NCBI GenBank assembly: GCA_950106755.1 | Contig: OX467082.1 | Location: forward strand, 24,862,001 to 24,926,000 | Origin: Climacium dendroides | Taxonomy: Eukaryota; Streptophyta; Bryopsida; Hypnales; Climaciaceae | Direction of reading: 5' to 3' | DNA: 64,000 nt | In this document: one piece after another, positions 23,676 through 36,094 of the stretch | Numbering within the stretch: the stretch's first letter is position 1 | Layout of the letters: each line of letters starts with the position of its first letter | Notes under the pieces: model-generated | Told to the model about the DNA's origin: nothing | The model's input: the letters and a program-made list of their open reading frames with translations, nothing else | The model's database searches: none | Program-made: the position numbers and the translations under genes

Positions 23676-24203
23676 ATGGCAAGATCCGGGGTCGCCGCTT
23701 TGGGGTTCGTCCTGGTGGTGACGATGGCTCTTGTGCAGGGCTCGATGGCCGCCAAGTACGTGGTGGGAGAGTCCACGGGATGGCAGCTCAACCCCTTGCA
23801 TGAACCCAATTTCTATCAGGATTGGGAGCACAGCCACGCCCCCTACTACACCACCGACTCTCTCGGTACACCAAATCAACCCCAAATAGTAACGAACCTT
23901 GCTACTAAGTAATTCCTTCCATGCAGACGATTGTGATCTGAGCGAGGTGGGTGGTTTTGTGTGTGCATGCAGAGTTTGTGTGGATCGCCACAGACAGCGT
24001 GCTGCAGGTGGATTTCGCCGCCTTCCAAGCTTGCAACACGGCTGCCCCGATCGATCCAGGCCTGGTTGGCGAATCCCGGCGGAGAGGTGACGAGCATGGT
24101 GTTCCCCCTGCGTGACTACAAGCTCCACACGGTGTACTTCATCAGCGGCGACTTGGGTCATTGCGCTAATGGCCAGAAGTTCTTCGTCGACGTTTTGGAA
24201 TGA
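23676..24203 (+). pseudogene. Phytocyanin-like (early-nodulin-like) gene, frameshifted in exon 2
   Basis: Exon 1 is 23676-23865: signal peptide MARSGVAALGFVLVVTMALV..SMA, then KYVVGESTGW. Exon 2 begins at 23973, and the phase-1 GT-AG intron joins as DSL-E-FVWIATDSVLQV. A duplicated GATC at 24049-24056, absent from the intact paralogs, shifts the frame. Translation would end at TGA 24113-24115 after about 110 residues and lose the FISGDLGHCANGQKF block, which remains readable in the other frame to 24203. Like its relatives it lacks copper-ligand residues (Thr for His, Ser for Cys). A polyadenylation signal AATAAA lies at 24413-24418. It is probably a pseudogene, although a short secreted protein cannot be excluded. 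Confidence 0.85.
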
Positions 24204-24439
24204 CCGATCGAGTGCTTCCTCACTCGCAATGTCAAGCAATGTATCGTATCGTGGTAGGTAGCTGCAGTTTCCAACGTCGGGCGACATGGCGCCCGATCGA
24301 GTAGGTATGTAGTTGAGTTAGTTTAGTTCGTTTCTGATACGTGAACGAACTGAAATCAGTACCTTCGATCGATCAGTTGTTGGCTTGTTACTTGTGTATG
24401 CACTCCAACTGTAATAAACGTTTCATTCGGAAGGATTTG

Positions 24440-26975
24440 TAAGCCATGGCCATGCAATTCGTGGCAAAGCAGGTCATATTAGAATTGAATAAGCAATCTT
24501 TCGAAAGAAAAAGTATCCAGGCCGTCATAGCGAGGTGCACCAAACCAGTGCAAGTCTGCAAGGGTCCATAACTTCATTCAATTTCGTTTCTTTGGCGATT
24601 GTCCATTCGTTTCAGTTGGCGCGGCATGAAACCCAAACCTTCATCTTTGAAAAGATATATATGTCACAATGTTTTGGTTACTTTGTGGAATATCTCCATC
24701 CATTTGAGTTTTGAAAAGCCGTGACTGGAATTTTCTGTGACGTCCTTGGGAACAATCCATCATCTAGACTTGAACTGCACTATAGCTAAAGTAGGTTTGT
24801 TTTCTTAGTTGTTTCTTACTTCTTAGTTGATACACAAAGAATCAAAGATCTAATAAACCGTGAGGCATCAAATGCCATAAATGGCCATATTTGTTAAGTT
24901 AAGACAAAATGAATATTTTAGGACTTTAGTTCCTTTATTCAAGACCTCTATTTTAACAAATTAAAAATTTATGAACATGTTAACTTTTAGAAAATCAAAG
25001 GTTTGTGAATGAATTAAAATATTAAAGTCTCAATTTACCAAAAATATTCATTATCCAACATTTATTATCATTTAAATGTAAAGCAAAAGATAATATGAGA
25101 CTACAGATTGTCTCATATTCCTTTCATACTTGATATTGTTGGAAAGCTCTTTGCAAAGAGGGATGGATGGACTTTGTTTTGTGGCATTCGGACCTAAAGT
25201 GCAAAACTAATTGAATTTCAAAGTTTTTATGAATTCAAAAATTTAATTATAATATCTTCTATCTCTAGGAAAATCATTACTTTCACATCGCATGTCCAAA
25301 TTTCAAGAAACAAAGCCTTTGCACTCTTTTGCACATAATGCTTTCTACTCAAATCAAGAACACCACTTCTTGTCCTATAATAAAGCCTTTGTACTCCTTT
25401 GTATATAAAAGATATTGAATTTCGAAGTTTTGTGCAAAGTAAAAAGATTTGAAAATTATTGTTACTTTTATTCTGGCTATGGCAACAACACAATATACAC
25501 TAATGCCTTTATGAAATACCAATGGTTCCTTTCTTTTGTATATTTGTAATTACCCAGGCTTAACTTTCGACAAGCACTTTTTCTTTTAAAATTAAAAATT
25601 GATTTATATTTATTAATTTTTTGGTATAAATTAAAAAATATGGTCAAACTAGTTTAATAACTCTAAAATTTTAATAACTCTAAAATTAATACATTTATAA
25701 AATTCCAAGTTATCCATTTAATTTTCTAAACTTCTAAATTTTTAATCATTCAATGGTTGTAAATTCATGTATTATTGTATTCAAATTTAATTAAATTTTA
25801 AATTCATTCAAATAAAATAGCCATTACTATTGAATTTTTATTATTTATCAAACTACTAGACATATAAAGAGCATTTGGACATCTAGCTTGACTCAACTAG
25901 TTTCATTTATAATCCTAATGTATGACCAAGATGTACTGCCAACTTCTTAATTAGTGTTTGGTATAGATTAATTTGTTTGTCATATTGAACAAGTTGTAGA
26001 AATGTATATCAAAATCTTTCATGTTTTTTGTGATTTGTCATCTTTTATACATTTGCCCTTGTTGAGATTTGAATTGGTAGATTTTCCAATGCCTTGATAA
26101 ATATAAGATTGTAAAGTTTTTGGAATCAAAGATATTTCATTTTTGGTAGATTTTACAAGAATGATGCAATTTAGTTTTGTTTCAATCATCGAATTAAGGT
26201 ACCATGTATTGAATATTTAAATAGATAAGTCTTGTTAGGTAGATTGCGATTGCATTGATTGTATAAAATTCAAGAATCTCAAGATTTGAGAATCTCCAAA
26301 GTATTGAAATTATCCACTATTGAATATTGATTATAGATTTGGAAATTATGAAATCTACAAATTTGATTTGATTAGGTTATGGTGAAAGTTGTAACAAATA
26401 CATAAATAATATAATGATAGTTTGATTAGAATATTAGATATTTGAAGATTGGATTGTTTAAGAAAAGTGGATTTCAGGGTTGAGCATTGAAGTTAACCCT
26501 GAAATGCCTGTATAACTACAAAGCGGGTATGAAGGAACTATAGAATCAAACAATATTCCTATTCATTTTAATGCATGTGGACGTACCTGAGGTTTTCAAT
26601 GTGTCTCACAGACTCACACTCGTGCATTCGATCACATTGAGAACATCACCCCTATCAAATTGGCAGTCATTCATGCACCATTTTGACATTTACAGTAGCT
26701 TGAATGTTATGCCCATACACAAGCAAATACATCATTATTCACCACGTCAGTTTCATTAATTCTGGTTTCAGTCCGCTCAGCATGAACCGAGCCATTTGAA
26801 GTAATGGATTAATATTGCCAACTTAATGAATTTGTTATTTGTAAACTTAAGAATAAATTAGTATGCACCTGAAATTGTATTTCCTCAAGCACAACTTTGT
26901 TCATCACTGAGCACGCTAGGATTAATTTCCACCCAATCCCATCCCTGATCCCTGAATCTAGAAATTTCCTTTGCT
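24440..26975. other. AT-rich spacer
   Basis: The first 250 bp are the 3' flank shared by the duplicated phytocyanin units (compare 47450-47700 and 62840-63080). The rest holds no supported gene. Confidence 0.55.
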
Positions 26976-27249
26976 TCAGTTGAAGGCTAGTTCACTGAGC
27001 CCATTCAACGAAAGAACGAAACTGACGTTCGAGTCATCAAATCTTTCAACTGAATCAGCGAAATCAATGTCATTGTCCTCCTCAGCACACTCAAGCGATC
27101 CTTCGAGAACTGAACGGAGACTCCCCGACGCATATTCCGGTCCTCGTGGAGCTCGCATCGACACGTCCATTAGTGTCCACGCCCAGTCGCCACTCCGACC
27201 GTCCCTCCCGCTGCCAGGAAGGTGCTGAGTGGCTTCTTCGGATGGTGGG

Positions 27250-27256
27250 TATAAAT
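27250..27256 (+). promoter_or_regulatory. TATA box, phytocyanin copy at 28.0 kb
   Basis: TATAAAT in GGATGGTGGGTATAAATTCG, within a promoter nearly identical to those of the other copies even though this gene's second exon is strongly diverged. Confidence 0.7.
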
Positions 27257-27961
27257 TCGCAGAGCCGGAGTCCTCTTCTCCATCTTTCTTCTCCCTCTCC
27301 GCCTGGCCCCGAGCTAGCGCTCTCGAGTTCTCTCATCGTTGGTGACCGATCAGAGCTTGGAGCCCCGTTCCGCTCTTCTTGCGTTGTAAGCACTTCTTGC
27401 AAATGGCCAGACGGACCCTGACTTCAGATGCAAGGACTCAGCACAGAATTCTAGTCTTGGACTAGCTAGGTCCTCGTTTCGTTTTCCAATTCATTTCTAG
27501 CGAAGGTCACATAATTTCAACCAGTCGCGAGCGTCATAGACTCGATCTGCAATTTGCTTGATTGCAAATAGATCGATTTACAGACACTGCGTGATTCTTT
27601 CCGTGACGCATTGATTTCACAGTTAATGAGTAACGAATTCTTCTTGACTATTGTGCACTATATTCTTGGCTGGCCTGGAGAGACTCTGACTAATTAGTAG
27701 CTAGCTTGTACGTACATACATGCATATGGCTATTCAATTGAATGTGCTAGGCAAGTTCTGATTAATTTAGCGTGTTGTTGGAGCGATCAGGCTCCCAGTT
27801 AAATTGCTTCAGTTCCCGAGTGTCGGAATAGAATTGTGATTTTTCGTTCAGGAATTCGCTAGGAACGTCTACAGGCTATTTGCGACAGTATTTATACTGA
27901 CTGGAGTGAGCGATACATCTTCCGCTTGTGACGCAGGCCACATCCGAGTAATTCACGTACA

Positions 27962-28569
27962 ATGGCAAGATCCGGGGCCGCCGCTTTGGCCGTCGTCCTG
28001 GTGGTGATGATGGCTCTTGTGCAGGGCTCGATGGCCACGGACTTCGTGGTGGGAGGGCCTCTGGGATGGCAGGTGAACCGCTACAACGACCCCAATTTCT
28101 ACCAGGATTGGGAGCGCAGCAACTTCCCCATCCGCTCCTCCGACTCTCTCGGTACACCACATTAACCCTCATTACAACCACCAACATTGCTACATATTTC
28201 TTCACTATGCTCTCATATTATTTCACCTTACCTAAGTTTGTACTAATTCACCTTCAGTTATCGATATTGTTCACTCGTTTCGATCTCGGCGACGACATTG
28301 ATTGTGGGCTGATGGAGCGGCCATGATTAATTTCCATATATAATTGTGCAGTATTTCATTGGAGCCAAGGTGACAGCGTGATGCTGGTGACGGAGGCGGA
28401 TTTCAACACGTGCAACATCCTGCATCCGATCGCGTTCTGGATGAACGAATTGTACCTGGTGTTCCCACTGATGGATCGCAAGAATCAACGGCTGTTCTTC
28501 GTCAGCGGCGCCAACAACCATTGCGAGAGTGGCCAGAAGTTCTTCGTCGACATTTACCCAGCTTCTTGA
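27962..28569 (+). CDS. Phytocyanin-like secreted protein, diverged member, 135 residues
   Basis: Exons are 27962-28151 and 28352-28569, separated by a 200-bp phase-1 GT-AG intron at the same position as in all copies. The signal peptide (MARSGAAALAVVLVVMMALV..SMA) is followed by DFVVGGPLGW and FYQDWERSN. Exon 2 reads SLVFHWSQGDSVMLV, then DFNTCN and FFVSGANNHCESGQKFFVDIY. The Cys pair (TCN and NHC) expected to form the disulfide is present. The copper-ligand positions hold Gly instead of His before DSV and Ser instead of Cys in VSG, as in early-nodulin-like proteins, so copper binding is unlikely. It has no GPI-anchor tail and is probably secreted to the cell wall. A polyadenylation signal AATAAA lies at 28728-28733. 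Exon 1 is close to the other copies while exon 2 is not. Confidence 0.85.
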
Positions 28570-28739
28570 GTGCGTGCGTGCGTCCCTGCCTCTCTTGCAG
28601 AAGAGACAGCAGGGTGGTAGTGGCTTGCTACGCATTTACCCTCGCCAGCTAGCTGTTTCAACTATGCCCGATTATGATATGTGGCAATAGTGCACAGCCT
28701 TGTATCTGCACACTCTTTCTTGGTTGTAATAAATTTTGC

Positions 28740-29461
28740 AGGTCTGGATTTGCATCACCACAGGTGTTGGGTTTCTTTTTTCTGGTGGAATTGAAAAATG
28801 TATGTGTGTTTGAGATTTCAGAGATCCTGTTTGGACTCGGCGTTTCATATTCGAATGGGGATGATTCATGCATGCATGTTTTAGTGCATCTTTGTATCAT
28901 ATCCATCGGGCATTTAGGGTCTGGACAGTGAACAGCAGCACGTGATTGAATTTCTCGCTGATACATCTCACTCAGACTTTTGTTAAAGATGGATTCCTCT
29001 TTGCCGATTCAATCACGTATTTTACTTCACTGATTCTACTGATGAACCTTCAATTGGTGCCATCTTAATGATATATACATTCATCACAATCAAGCTTGCT
29101 GGTCATTCTTCAAATCCCCTGTATGAAATCACACTCACTGAAAACAAATGGAAACCCCTGTGAATGTTTCGAACAGTGTACACAATCCCCGACAAAGAAA
29201 ACCCACTATTCCTCTGCAACAGAATTGCTTAGAGAACTCCTGAACGTGAACCAGTGGAACGCAGGGAAAACAGTAAGGAACCTTTCGAACTTACACAGGG
29301 ATATCAAAAAATTCTTTGTGATTCTGAACGAAAGTTCCTTGTGATTTAATTATCGCGTTACATTAACGAAATTGACTTTCAGAGTCCTGGTCCTTTAGTT
29401 CTTGACAAAGAAGACAGTCCATACACCAAAACGTGCGCTTCCTTTGCCAAGTCTAACGCGT
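28740..29461. other. Spacer with no supported gene
   Basis: Only short overlapping open frames on both strands and no family resemblance. Confidence 0.4.
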
Positions 29462-29573
29462 ACTCAGTAGATCACATCACACACTCTTACGCAGAGTGGA
29501 TAGGCAGAGCATCGCGCACTCAGTAGATCACATCATACTCACACACTCTTACGCGGAGTGGATAGGCAGAGCA
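29462..29573. repeat. Two-copy direct repeat
   Basis: A block of about 50-56 bp (ACTCAGTAGATCACATCA then CACTCTTACGC and GAGTGGATAGGCAGAGCA) occurs twice, at 29462 and 29518. Confidence 0.8.
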
Positions 29574-30600
29574 AGTATACTCAGAGCGTGAGGAGGAAAC
29601 CCTAATCCCTACCGAAGGTGAACAGTGATTGTCTGCTCACGAGTACCATTCAACAGTTGAGTCACTCATAAACGAATAGCTCCTTCTAGCATTACATTTA
29701 ATTGAGATGTGAATGAATACAAGTTTGGAACACAACCTAGCTAGCAGTAAGCTCCCACTCCTCCAGTGATATAATTAAATCCATTAAAATGAATAAATGA
29801 TGTGTCTTCAGAGCGCCAAGTGCAAGTGCAAGTGCTCACCTAGCTGGATATGGAAAAACTGGAACGTTGAGGTGTGTGCCCGACCAGTGCTGTACGTAAA
29901 GCCTAGGCAGGACTCACAATCTAGCTTTATATGGAAAGCCTGATGGTTGCAAATGCAATAGAGTCCATCTCCTGCCCAATTTATCCTCCATGCATGCACA
30001 AGATCGATTACACCGTATGTTCACAATCAGAACATGTAATAAACACACAGAGTTAAATTTTAAAGGATATTAACCATTCTACCGGTCGTCCTACAAGGAA
30101 GACTACGTACTAGCTGCGTTTGGAAACTGTTTCGAAGCCCAACAATTCAGAGGTTCCTGTAATCCAAGTTAACTAAACTCTCATTATTGCACTGGAGACA
30201 TCCGGTTATTTTAATGGCCATGTTGCCCACCGAATATTACACATTGGTAATTTCAGATGGACACATTCATTTTTATTCTTGCCCCTAAATAAATCCCTGA
30301 AAGAAAATGAACTCTCTTTCACCGAATCTGAGAGTGCGTGTCGGCTTCCAGAAGTGCATTCACTGTTATTTCAAATTGTAGTACTGGTGAGACGACATTC
30401 ATGCTTCTACATCTTCCAACTTGTAGTAGTGAGGCGCAATTTCAAATAACCAGTCCAGCTTGATCTAAATGACCTTCCATTTTTAAATTGCATATGACCT
30501 TCTTACCACAACAATATCAGCAATGCAAGTCATCCACTGAAGAAAGACCATAACTTCTGTAGATTACGGCAGCAGCAAATAGTTAATAATAGCAAAGTCT
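29574..30600. other. Spacer with no supported gene
   Basis: Nothing coding is supported. From about 30600 the sequence becomes the shared 3' flank of the leftward phytocyanin copy. Confidence 0.4.
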
Positions 30601-30970
30601 TGTAACTTGCTTTGAGAGGAATTCAATTGAATATGCATGCCTCACATTATTGGCTACAGTCAGTATGGCTTACAAATCCTTCCGAATGCAATGCATATTA
30701 GAGTCCGAGTGCATTCACAAGTAACAAGTCACCAACTAAAGGGACTGATTTCGGTTATCACATATCGGTTATCACATATCAGAAACAAACTAAACTATTT
30801 AATTCAAATACGTACGTGTTCGATCGGGCGCCATGTTGCCACTACTACGACTAAGGATTGGAAACTGCAGCTATTACGATACGCAGTTGAACACAACATC
30901 GTCCAAGCGATCCCAACTCTTCTTCATTATTCCACTGCTTGACATTGCGAGTGAGGAGGCACTGGATCGA

Positions 30971-31498
30971 TCATTCGAAAACGTCGATGAAGAACTTCTG
31001 GCCATTAGCGCAATGACCCAAGTCGCCGCTGATGAAGTACACCGTGTGGAACTTGTAGTCACGCAGGGGGAACTCCATGCTCGTCGGCTCTCCGCCGGGA
31101 TTCGCCAACCAGGCCTGGATCGATCGGGGCAGCCGTGTTGCAAGCTTGGAAGGCGGCGAAATCCACCTGCAGCACGCTGTCTGTGGCGATCCACACAAAC
31201 TCTGCATGCACGCACAAAACCACCCGGCCACCTCGCTCAGATCACAATCGTCTGCATGGAATTACGTGGTAGCAAGGTTAGTTACTATTTGGGGTTGATT
31301 TGGTGTACCGAGAGAGTCGGTGGTGTAGTAGGGGGCGTGGCTGTGCTCCCAATCCTGATAGAAATTGGGTTCATGCACGGGGTTGAGCTGCCATCCCACG
31401 GACTCTCCCACCAAGTACTTTGCGGCCATCGAGCCCTGCACAAGAGCCATCATCAGCACCAAGACGCCGGCCAAAGCGGCTGCCCCGGATCTTGCCAT
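30971..31498 (-). pseudogene. Phytocyanin-like gene, same exon 2 frameshift as the 23.7-kb copy
   Basis: Exon 1 is 31498-31309 and encodes an intact signal peptide and KYLVGESVGWQLNPV. Exon 2 starts at 31201. The duplicated GATC at 31118-31125 is the same 4-bp insertion as in the 23.7-kb copy and creates TGA at 31061-31059. The lost C-terminal block (FISGDLGHCANGQKFFIDV) is readable in the alternative frame down to 30971. The polyadenylation signal has decayed (AATATG instead of AATAAA near 30695). Its promoter lacks the extra block found in the 23.7-kb promoter, so the two genes share exon 2 but not promoter features. Confidence 0.85.
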
Positions 31499-32160
31499 CG
31501 TACGTGAATTAATCGGTTGTGACCTGCATCATGCACAATTCAAGAGGAAGATGTATCAGTCATACACGCGTGTAGAATCCTGTAGACGTACCTAGCTAGC
31601 TAGTGGATGCCCGAATGAAAAATCACACGCTCGAGAATGGAAGCAATCAATCAAACGCGGAATCATAGCTAGCCATATGCATACAAGCTAGCTACGCACT
31701 AAGTCAGAGTCTCTCCGATCCAGCCAAACAAAACAGTACAGAAGAGTTCGTTACTCAGTAGAGAAAAGTGCAGACTGAAATCAATGCGTGAATTACAAAA
31801 AGAATTTACAAAAAGAATGACAAAGTGATTCCAAATCGATGGATTTGCAAACCAACAAACGAGCTGCATGCAGAGTCTAATTACGACTGAAATATTGTGA
31901 CCCTCGACAGAAATTTGCGAAACGAAATGAAGACCTAGCTAGCTAGAGGCTAGAATTCTGGGCTCAGTGCTTGCATCTGAAGTCAGGGTCAGTCAGGCCG
32001 ATTGCAAGAAGTGCTTACAACGCAAGAATCGAACGGAAAGGTGCTCCAAGCTTCGATCGATCACTAAGGAGGGCCGGCTGATGAGAGAACTCAGGAGCGC
32101 TAGCTCGGGGCCAGGCGGAGAGGGAGAAGAAAGATGGAGAAGAGGACTCAGGCTCTGCGA

Positions 32161-32167
32161 ATTTATA
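32161..32167 (-). promoter_or_regulatory. TATA box, phytocyanin copy at 31.5 kb
   Basis: TATAAAT on the minus strand in the family context, about 660 bp before the ATG at 31498. Confidence 0.7.
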
Positions 32168-32505
32168 CCCACCATCCGAAGAAGCCACTCAGCGCCTTCC
32201 TGGCAGCGGGAGGGACGGTCGGAGTGGCGACTGGGCGTGAGCATTGATGGACGTGCCCATGCGAGCTGCACGAGGACCGGAATATGCGGGGCGAGCCTCC
32301 GTTCAGTTGGCGAAGGATCGCTTGAGTGTGCGAATGCCACGGCGGACGACCCAAGGCACAGGCCAAATGACCTCATGGCACGAACTAATTTCACTAACAC
32401 ATGGAACATACTCACATACTGAAGTGTATGAATATATGGAAGTGTTATAAAAATTGGAAATTTGGATGGACAACCTATAACTTTTTCAAATCTTTAATTG
32501 TATCA

Positions 32506-33656
32506 TCGTACTACTAAAATCATAACTCCTTTCTGTAATATCACAAATGCTACCATTAATACTAGGGGCTTGTGATTGCTATGCTACGCATCATCGTATC
32601 ACATATTAATAAAATTTTGATATATTTGAATAGAATGCATGATAATGATTTCAATAAGTCTTTAAAATAATTATTTTAAATATTTTGTAAAAAGGTTTTC
32701 AATCATGCATACATAGAATCATATTTTCACACAATGTAATATTACAGAAATAGAGTAGTAGTTCACAATCACCTTTGTAATATCACTTTTTACAAAGGGT
32801 GATATTATAGAAATAATATAGTCATTACAATTGAGGTGATATTAAAGAAGATCAATATGGTGATATTATAAAGTTAGCAATTCCATTGCTTTTCTTGGCT
32901 TTATACTTTTTTTGCATTTCTATGATTTTGTGCTTTCGTGAGCTTTGAGCTTCTGATTTCAATTTTCTATTGCTACTACCAAATGATTTGAGAAATTTAT
33001 TAGATTGAATTGATTTTGGATTTCACAATATTTAAATTGTTCACAAAACTTTTGAGATTTACAAGTTTTTCCTTTAAATTCTTCTATTTGGGTTGCCATT
33101 GTTGTAACAATTGAGTCAAATTTTTAATGCATTCTAATGTATGTGTATCTTTTTACCATATTCATCATTGCATGTATTTCATTCATCATTCATTAAATAT
33201 CTATTGTTTATTTCAGTAAATGTTTATTTATTAAAAAAATTATATGAAGATTTTCGTAATTTTTATTTGAAGATTTTTTGAAATCCTTGCTTTGCATTCT
33301 ATCTAATACATAAAAATTCTAATGAAATTTTAATGGGTGAATGTGTAGCATAGCAAGCGCCAACTGCATTTCAATTCTTCAATTTGGGTTGCCATTTTTG
33401 TAACAATGGAGTCAAATTTTTAATGCATTCTAATGTATGTGTATCTTTTATAGTATTCACCATTGTTTCATTCATCATTCAATAAATTTCTATTGTACAT
33501 TTCAATATATGCTTACTTATAACAAAATTATACAAAGATTTTAGTCATTTTATTTGAAGATTTATTGAAATTTTTTATCTGCATTCTATCTAATACATAA
33601 AAATTCTTATAAAATTTTAATAATGAATGCGTAGCATAGCAAGTGCCAACCGCTAG
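32506..33656 (+). mobile_element. Non-autonomous Helitron copy 3 with an internally duplicated 3' half
   Basis: The element starts TCGTACTACTAAAATC after A and ends GCCAACCGCTAG before T. It sits in the upstream flank of the 31.5-kb phytocyanin copy. The homologous flanks at about 45650, 56507 and 60965 lack it and show an intact CTGTACCA|TTAATAT-type junction, so insertion between A and T without target duplication is directly visible. A first 3' end at about 33366 (GCAAGCGCCAACTGC) lacks CTAG and is followed by a second copy of the last 290 bp that ends correctly. Confidence 0.85.
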
Positions 33657-35599
33657 TTAATATTTAAAAAAGTTATAAATTCAGAAATTTAGAAAGTGGA
33701 AATTCCACCAACTATCTATGGATTTTTGAATACCTTAATCCCAAAAAATCTTTCATAATTGCTTGGAAGCCCCAAAGTGCTTCACTATTAATACTTGTCT
33801 TCCAAGCAAAGTTCAAGTCTTCATTAATATTTATTGTTTTAACAAATCCAACTATACTAAGGATCCTTTTGATTTATTTCTTCAATTGCATTGTCCCAAA
33901 ATTCTACACTAAATTTTCCACTAATTTCAAGTTCAATACACCTAAACTTCAAAATGTAGATTTTCATAGCCCTTACAGAAGCTGAAGTTCTATCTTTCAA
34001 TAGTTTTGGAAAAAAACTCCTATGTCCAATATCTTGTGTACTGTATTGGTATGTTGGACCATGGGTTGAAAACATATATTATAGATTGTAATAAAAACAA
34101 ATTTCATATTTGTTTCTTCTTAATTGTTAAATTGATGGTGTTCTTTGTTGCTCGGTTTGACATTGAAATTAACAAAATCCGTTTAATTTTTAGTTGCTTA
34201 GAGTATTTATTAGAACAATATGAAACAAATCTTCACACATAGATTAGTATGATAGCATCCTTCCTAAAAAATTTATACAAAAATTTCAATTTATGCATTC
34301 AATAAAGTTTGTCCAAGTTCTTGAATGCCTAAAGTTTGCTCCCCATTTTGGACTTTTAGGATTAAAAAGTAAATAAATATTTAACATTTTAAATTCTATA
34401 ATCTTAAATAACCATAATTGTTAACGAAAAAAACAATGTCTAAAAATTCTAATGTTGCAACAACACTAATAATTATAGAAATTTTGTTGAAATGACAATT
34501 TTCCATGTGCCATTTTAAAAGCACACAGTCTAAAACACAATAGTACCATCTTAGGGTTATATAGATTTTAAACTTTTAGGCTTGATATATATTTTAGACA
34601 TCTAATACAAGACATGGTCTAAATTATAAAAGTGCCAAAGTTACAAAAGAACTACCATTTTATTGAAATTCTCCATTAATCCTTCTACTAGTGCAAAACA
34701 TATTCTTTTGGGTGGCCTTATCAAACTCAATGTAATACTTAGTATGACCATTGCTTATAAACTATAAAAATATATGTCACAATTTTTGGTTTGCACATGG
34801 AATATTGCCAATTTACTGAAATTCAAGTTCCACTTGAATTTTGAAACCTATGATTGCAATTGGTTGTACTTTAGTGAATAGTCAATCATACCTTTTAGAA
34901 ATATTAGTGGTCTCTTGCTCTTGTGTTGGTGTAATCCATTTCTTAGCCTTGGATATGTATCTAAAAAATATAAAAATATATAAAATAAAAATCTTTTATA
35001 ATTTTTGGTGTAAGTTGTAAAACATGGCCAATTGAAGCTAGTTTACAAATTACAAGATTTTTACTTTTGTTTATTGTCTTGCATGAATATATAACATCAA
35101 TTTTGTTAAATTGGCACAATTCCAATTTGCACAACAATTTCCACATTTATTAGTACAACAAGCTCATGAAAACATAAAAATAGTGTAATTATAGACTACC
35201 ACCAATTTAACAAAATTGATGTTATGAAGTTCATCTTTCTACAACTCTATTTTTTCAAGGTACAATCATCTTCAACATGTAAACAGCTTCTATACATTTT
35301 ATATATTTAATCCCTAAAGTATTTTACTATATTTTCATCAAAAATACTCCAAAACTACCAATTCTATTACAAATACCAAATATTAGAAAAAAATGTTTTT
35401 GGACACATGTTACCATAGGATCTTGTAGTATGCTAGTTTGGAAAGATGTAAAAAAAAGTTTACAAATTTACACCATGTAAATTGCAAGATAATAATGTTT
35501 GATTGTTTGAAGTGACAAAAATCATTATTTTTTTTATCCCTATGAAAAACAAGACAGTTGCACTTCATAAATTAGATCATTAAAAAAATGTACAAAATG
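33657..35599. other. AT-rich spacer, partly shared upstream flank
   Basis: 33657-34100 continues the upstream flank of the duplicated unit (compare 56510-56700 and the reverse complement of 60560-60950). No gene is supported in the remainder. From about 35390 the sequence is homologous to 49690 onward. Confidence 0.5.
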
Positions 35600-35751
35600 C
35601 ATGGTTGTCATACTGGACAAGTTACTATTCATTTTTCGTCCTGTAGGACGAGTTACTATTCATCAAATGTACTTGAGAAGTACATTTGATGAATAGTAAC
35701 TTGTCCTACAAGACAAGAAATGAATAGTAATTTGTCCAGTATGACAACCAA
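35600..35751. mobile_element. 152-bp foldback MITE, copy 2
   Basis: The element has the same length and structure as copy 1, starting CATGGTTGTCATACTGG. The flanks are TACAAAATG (35591-35599) and GACAAAATG (35752-35760). The homologous spacer at 49885-49893 has a single TCTAAAATG and no element, an empty site. This again supports a 9-bp target duplication. Confidence 0.8.
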
Positions 35752-36094
35752 GACAAAATGGTTGTAAGTCTTTGCAAGTTTGCATTTATTCTTCATAGCA
35801 AGTTGGCTACGTGCTTAAAAGAATTTAGATCGTTTAGAATTGTGCAATATACAGGGAAAAAATAGTAAATAGAAAGAATTATAAAATGATTTAAAATATT
35901 AAATTATTAACCATTTATTTATAGAAATGAAAAATGACAATCCCGGTTGTAATGTTGTAATACACAATGTACATCTAATGTTTTTATTTTTCCAAAAATA
36001 TTGAAAATTGAGTTAAATAAAGGACTTCCAAGTTTATTTTAGAGTAAGGATTTCATAACTACCTGTAAACTACTTACAACCAAAACTCCTCATA

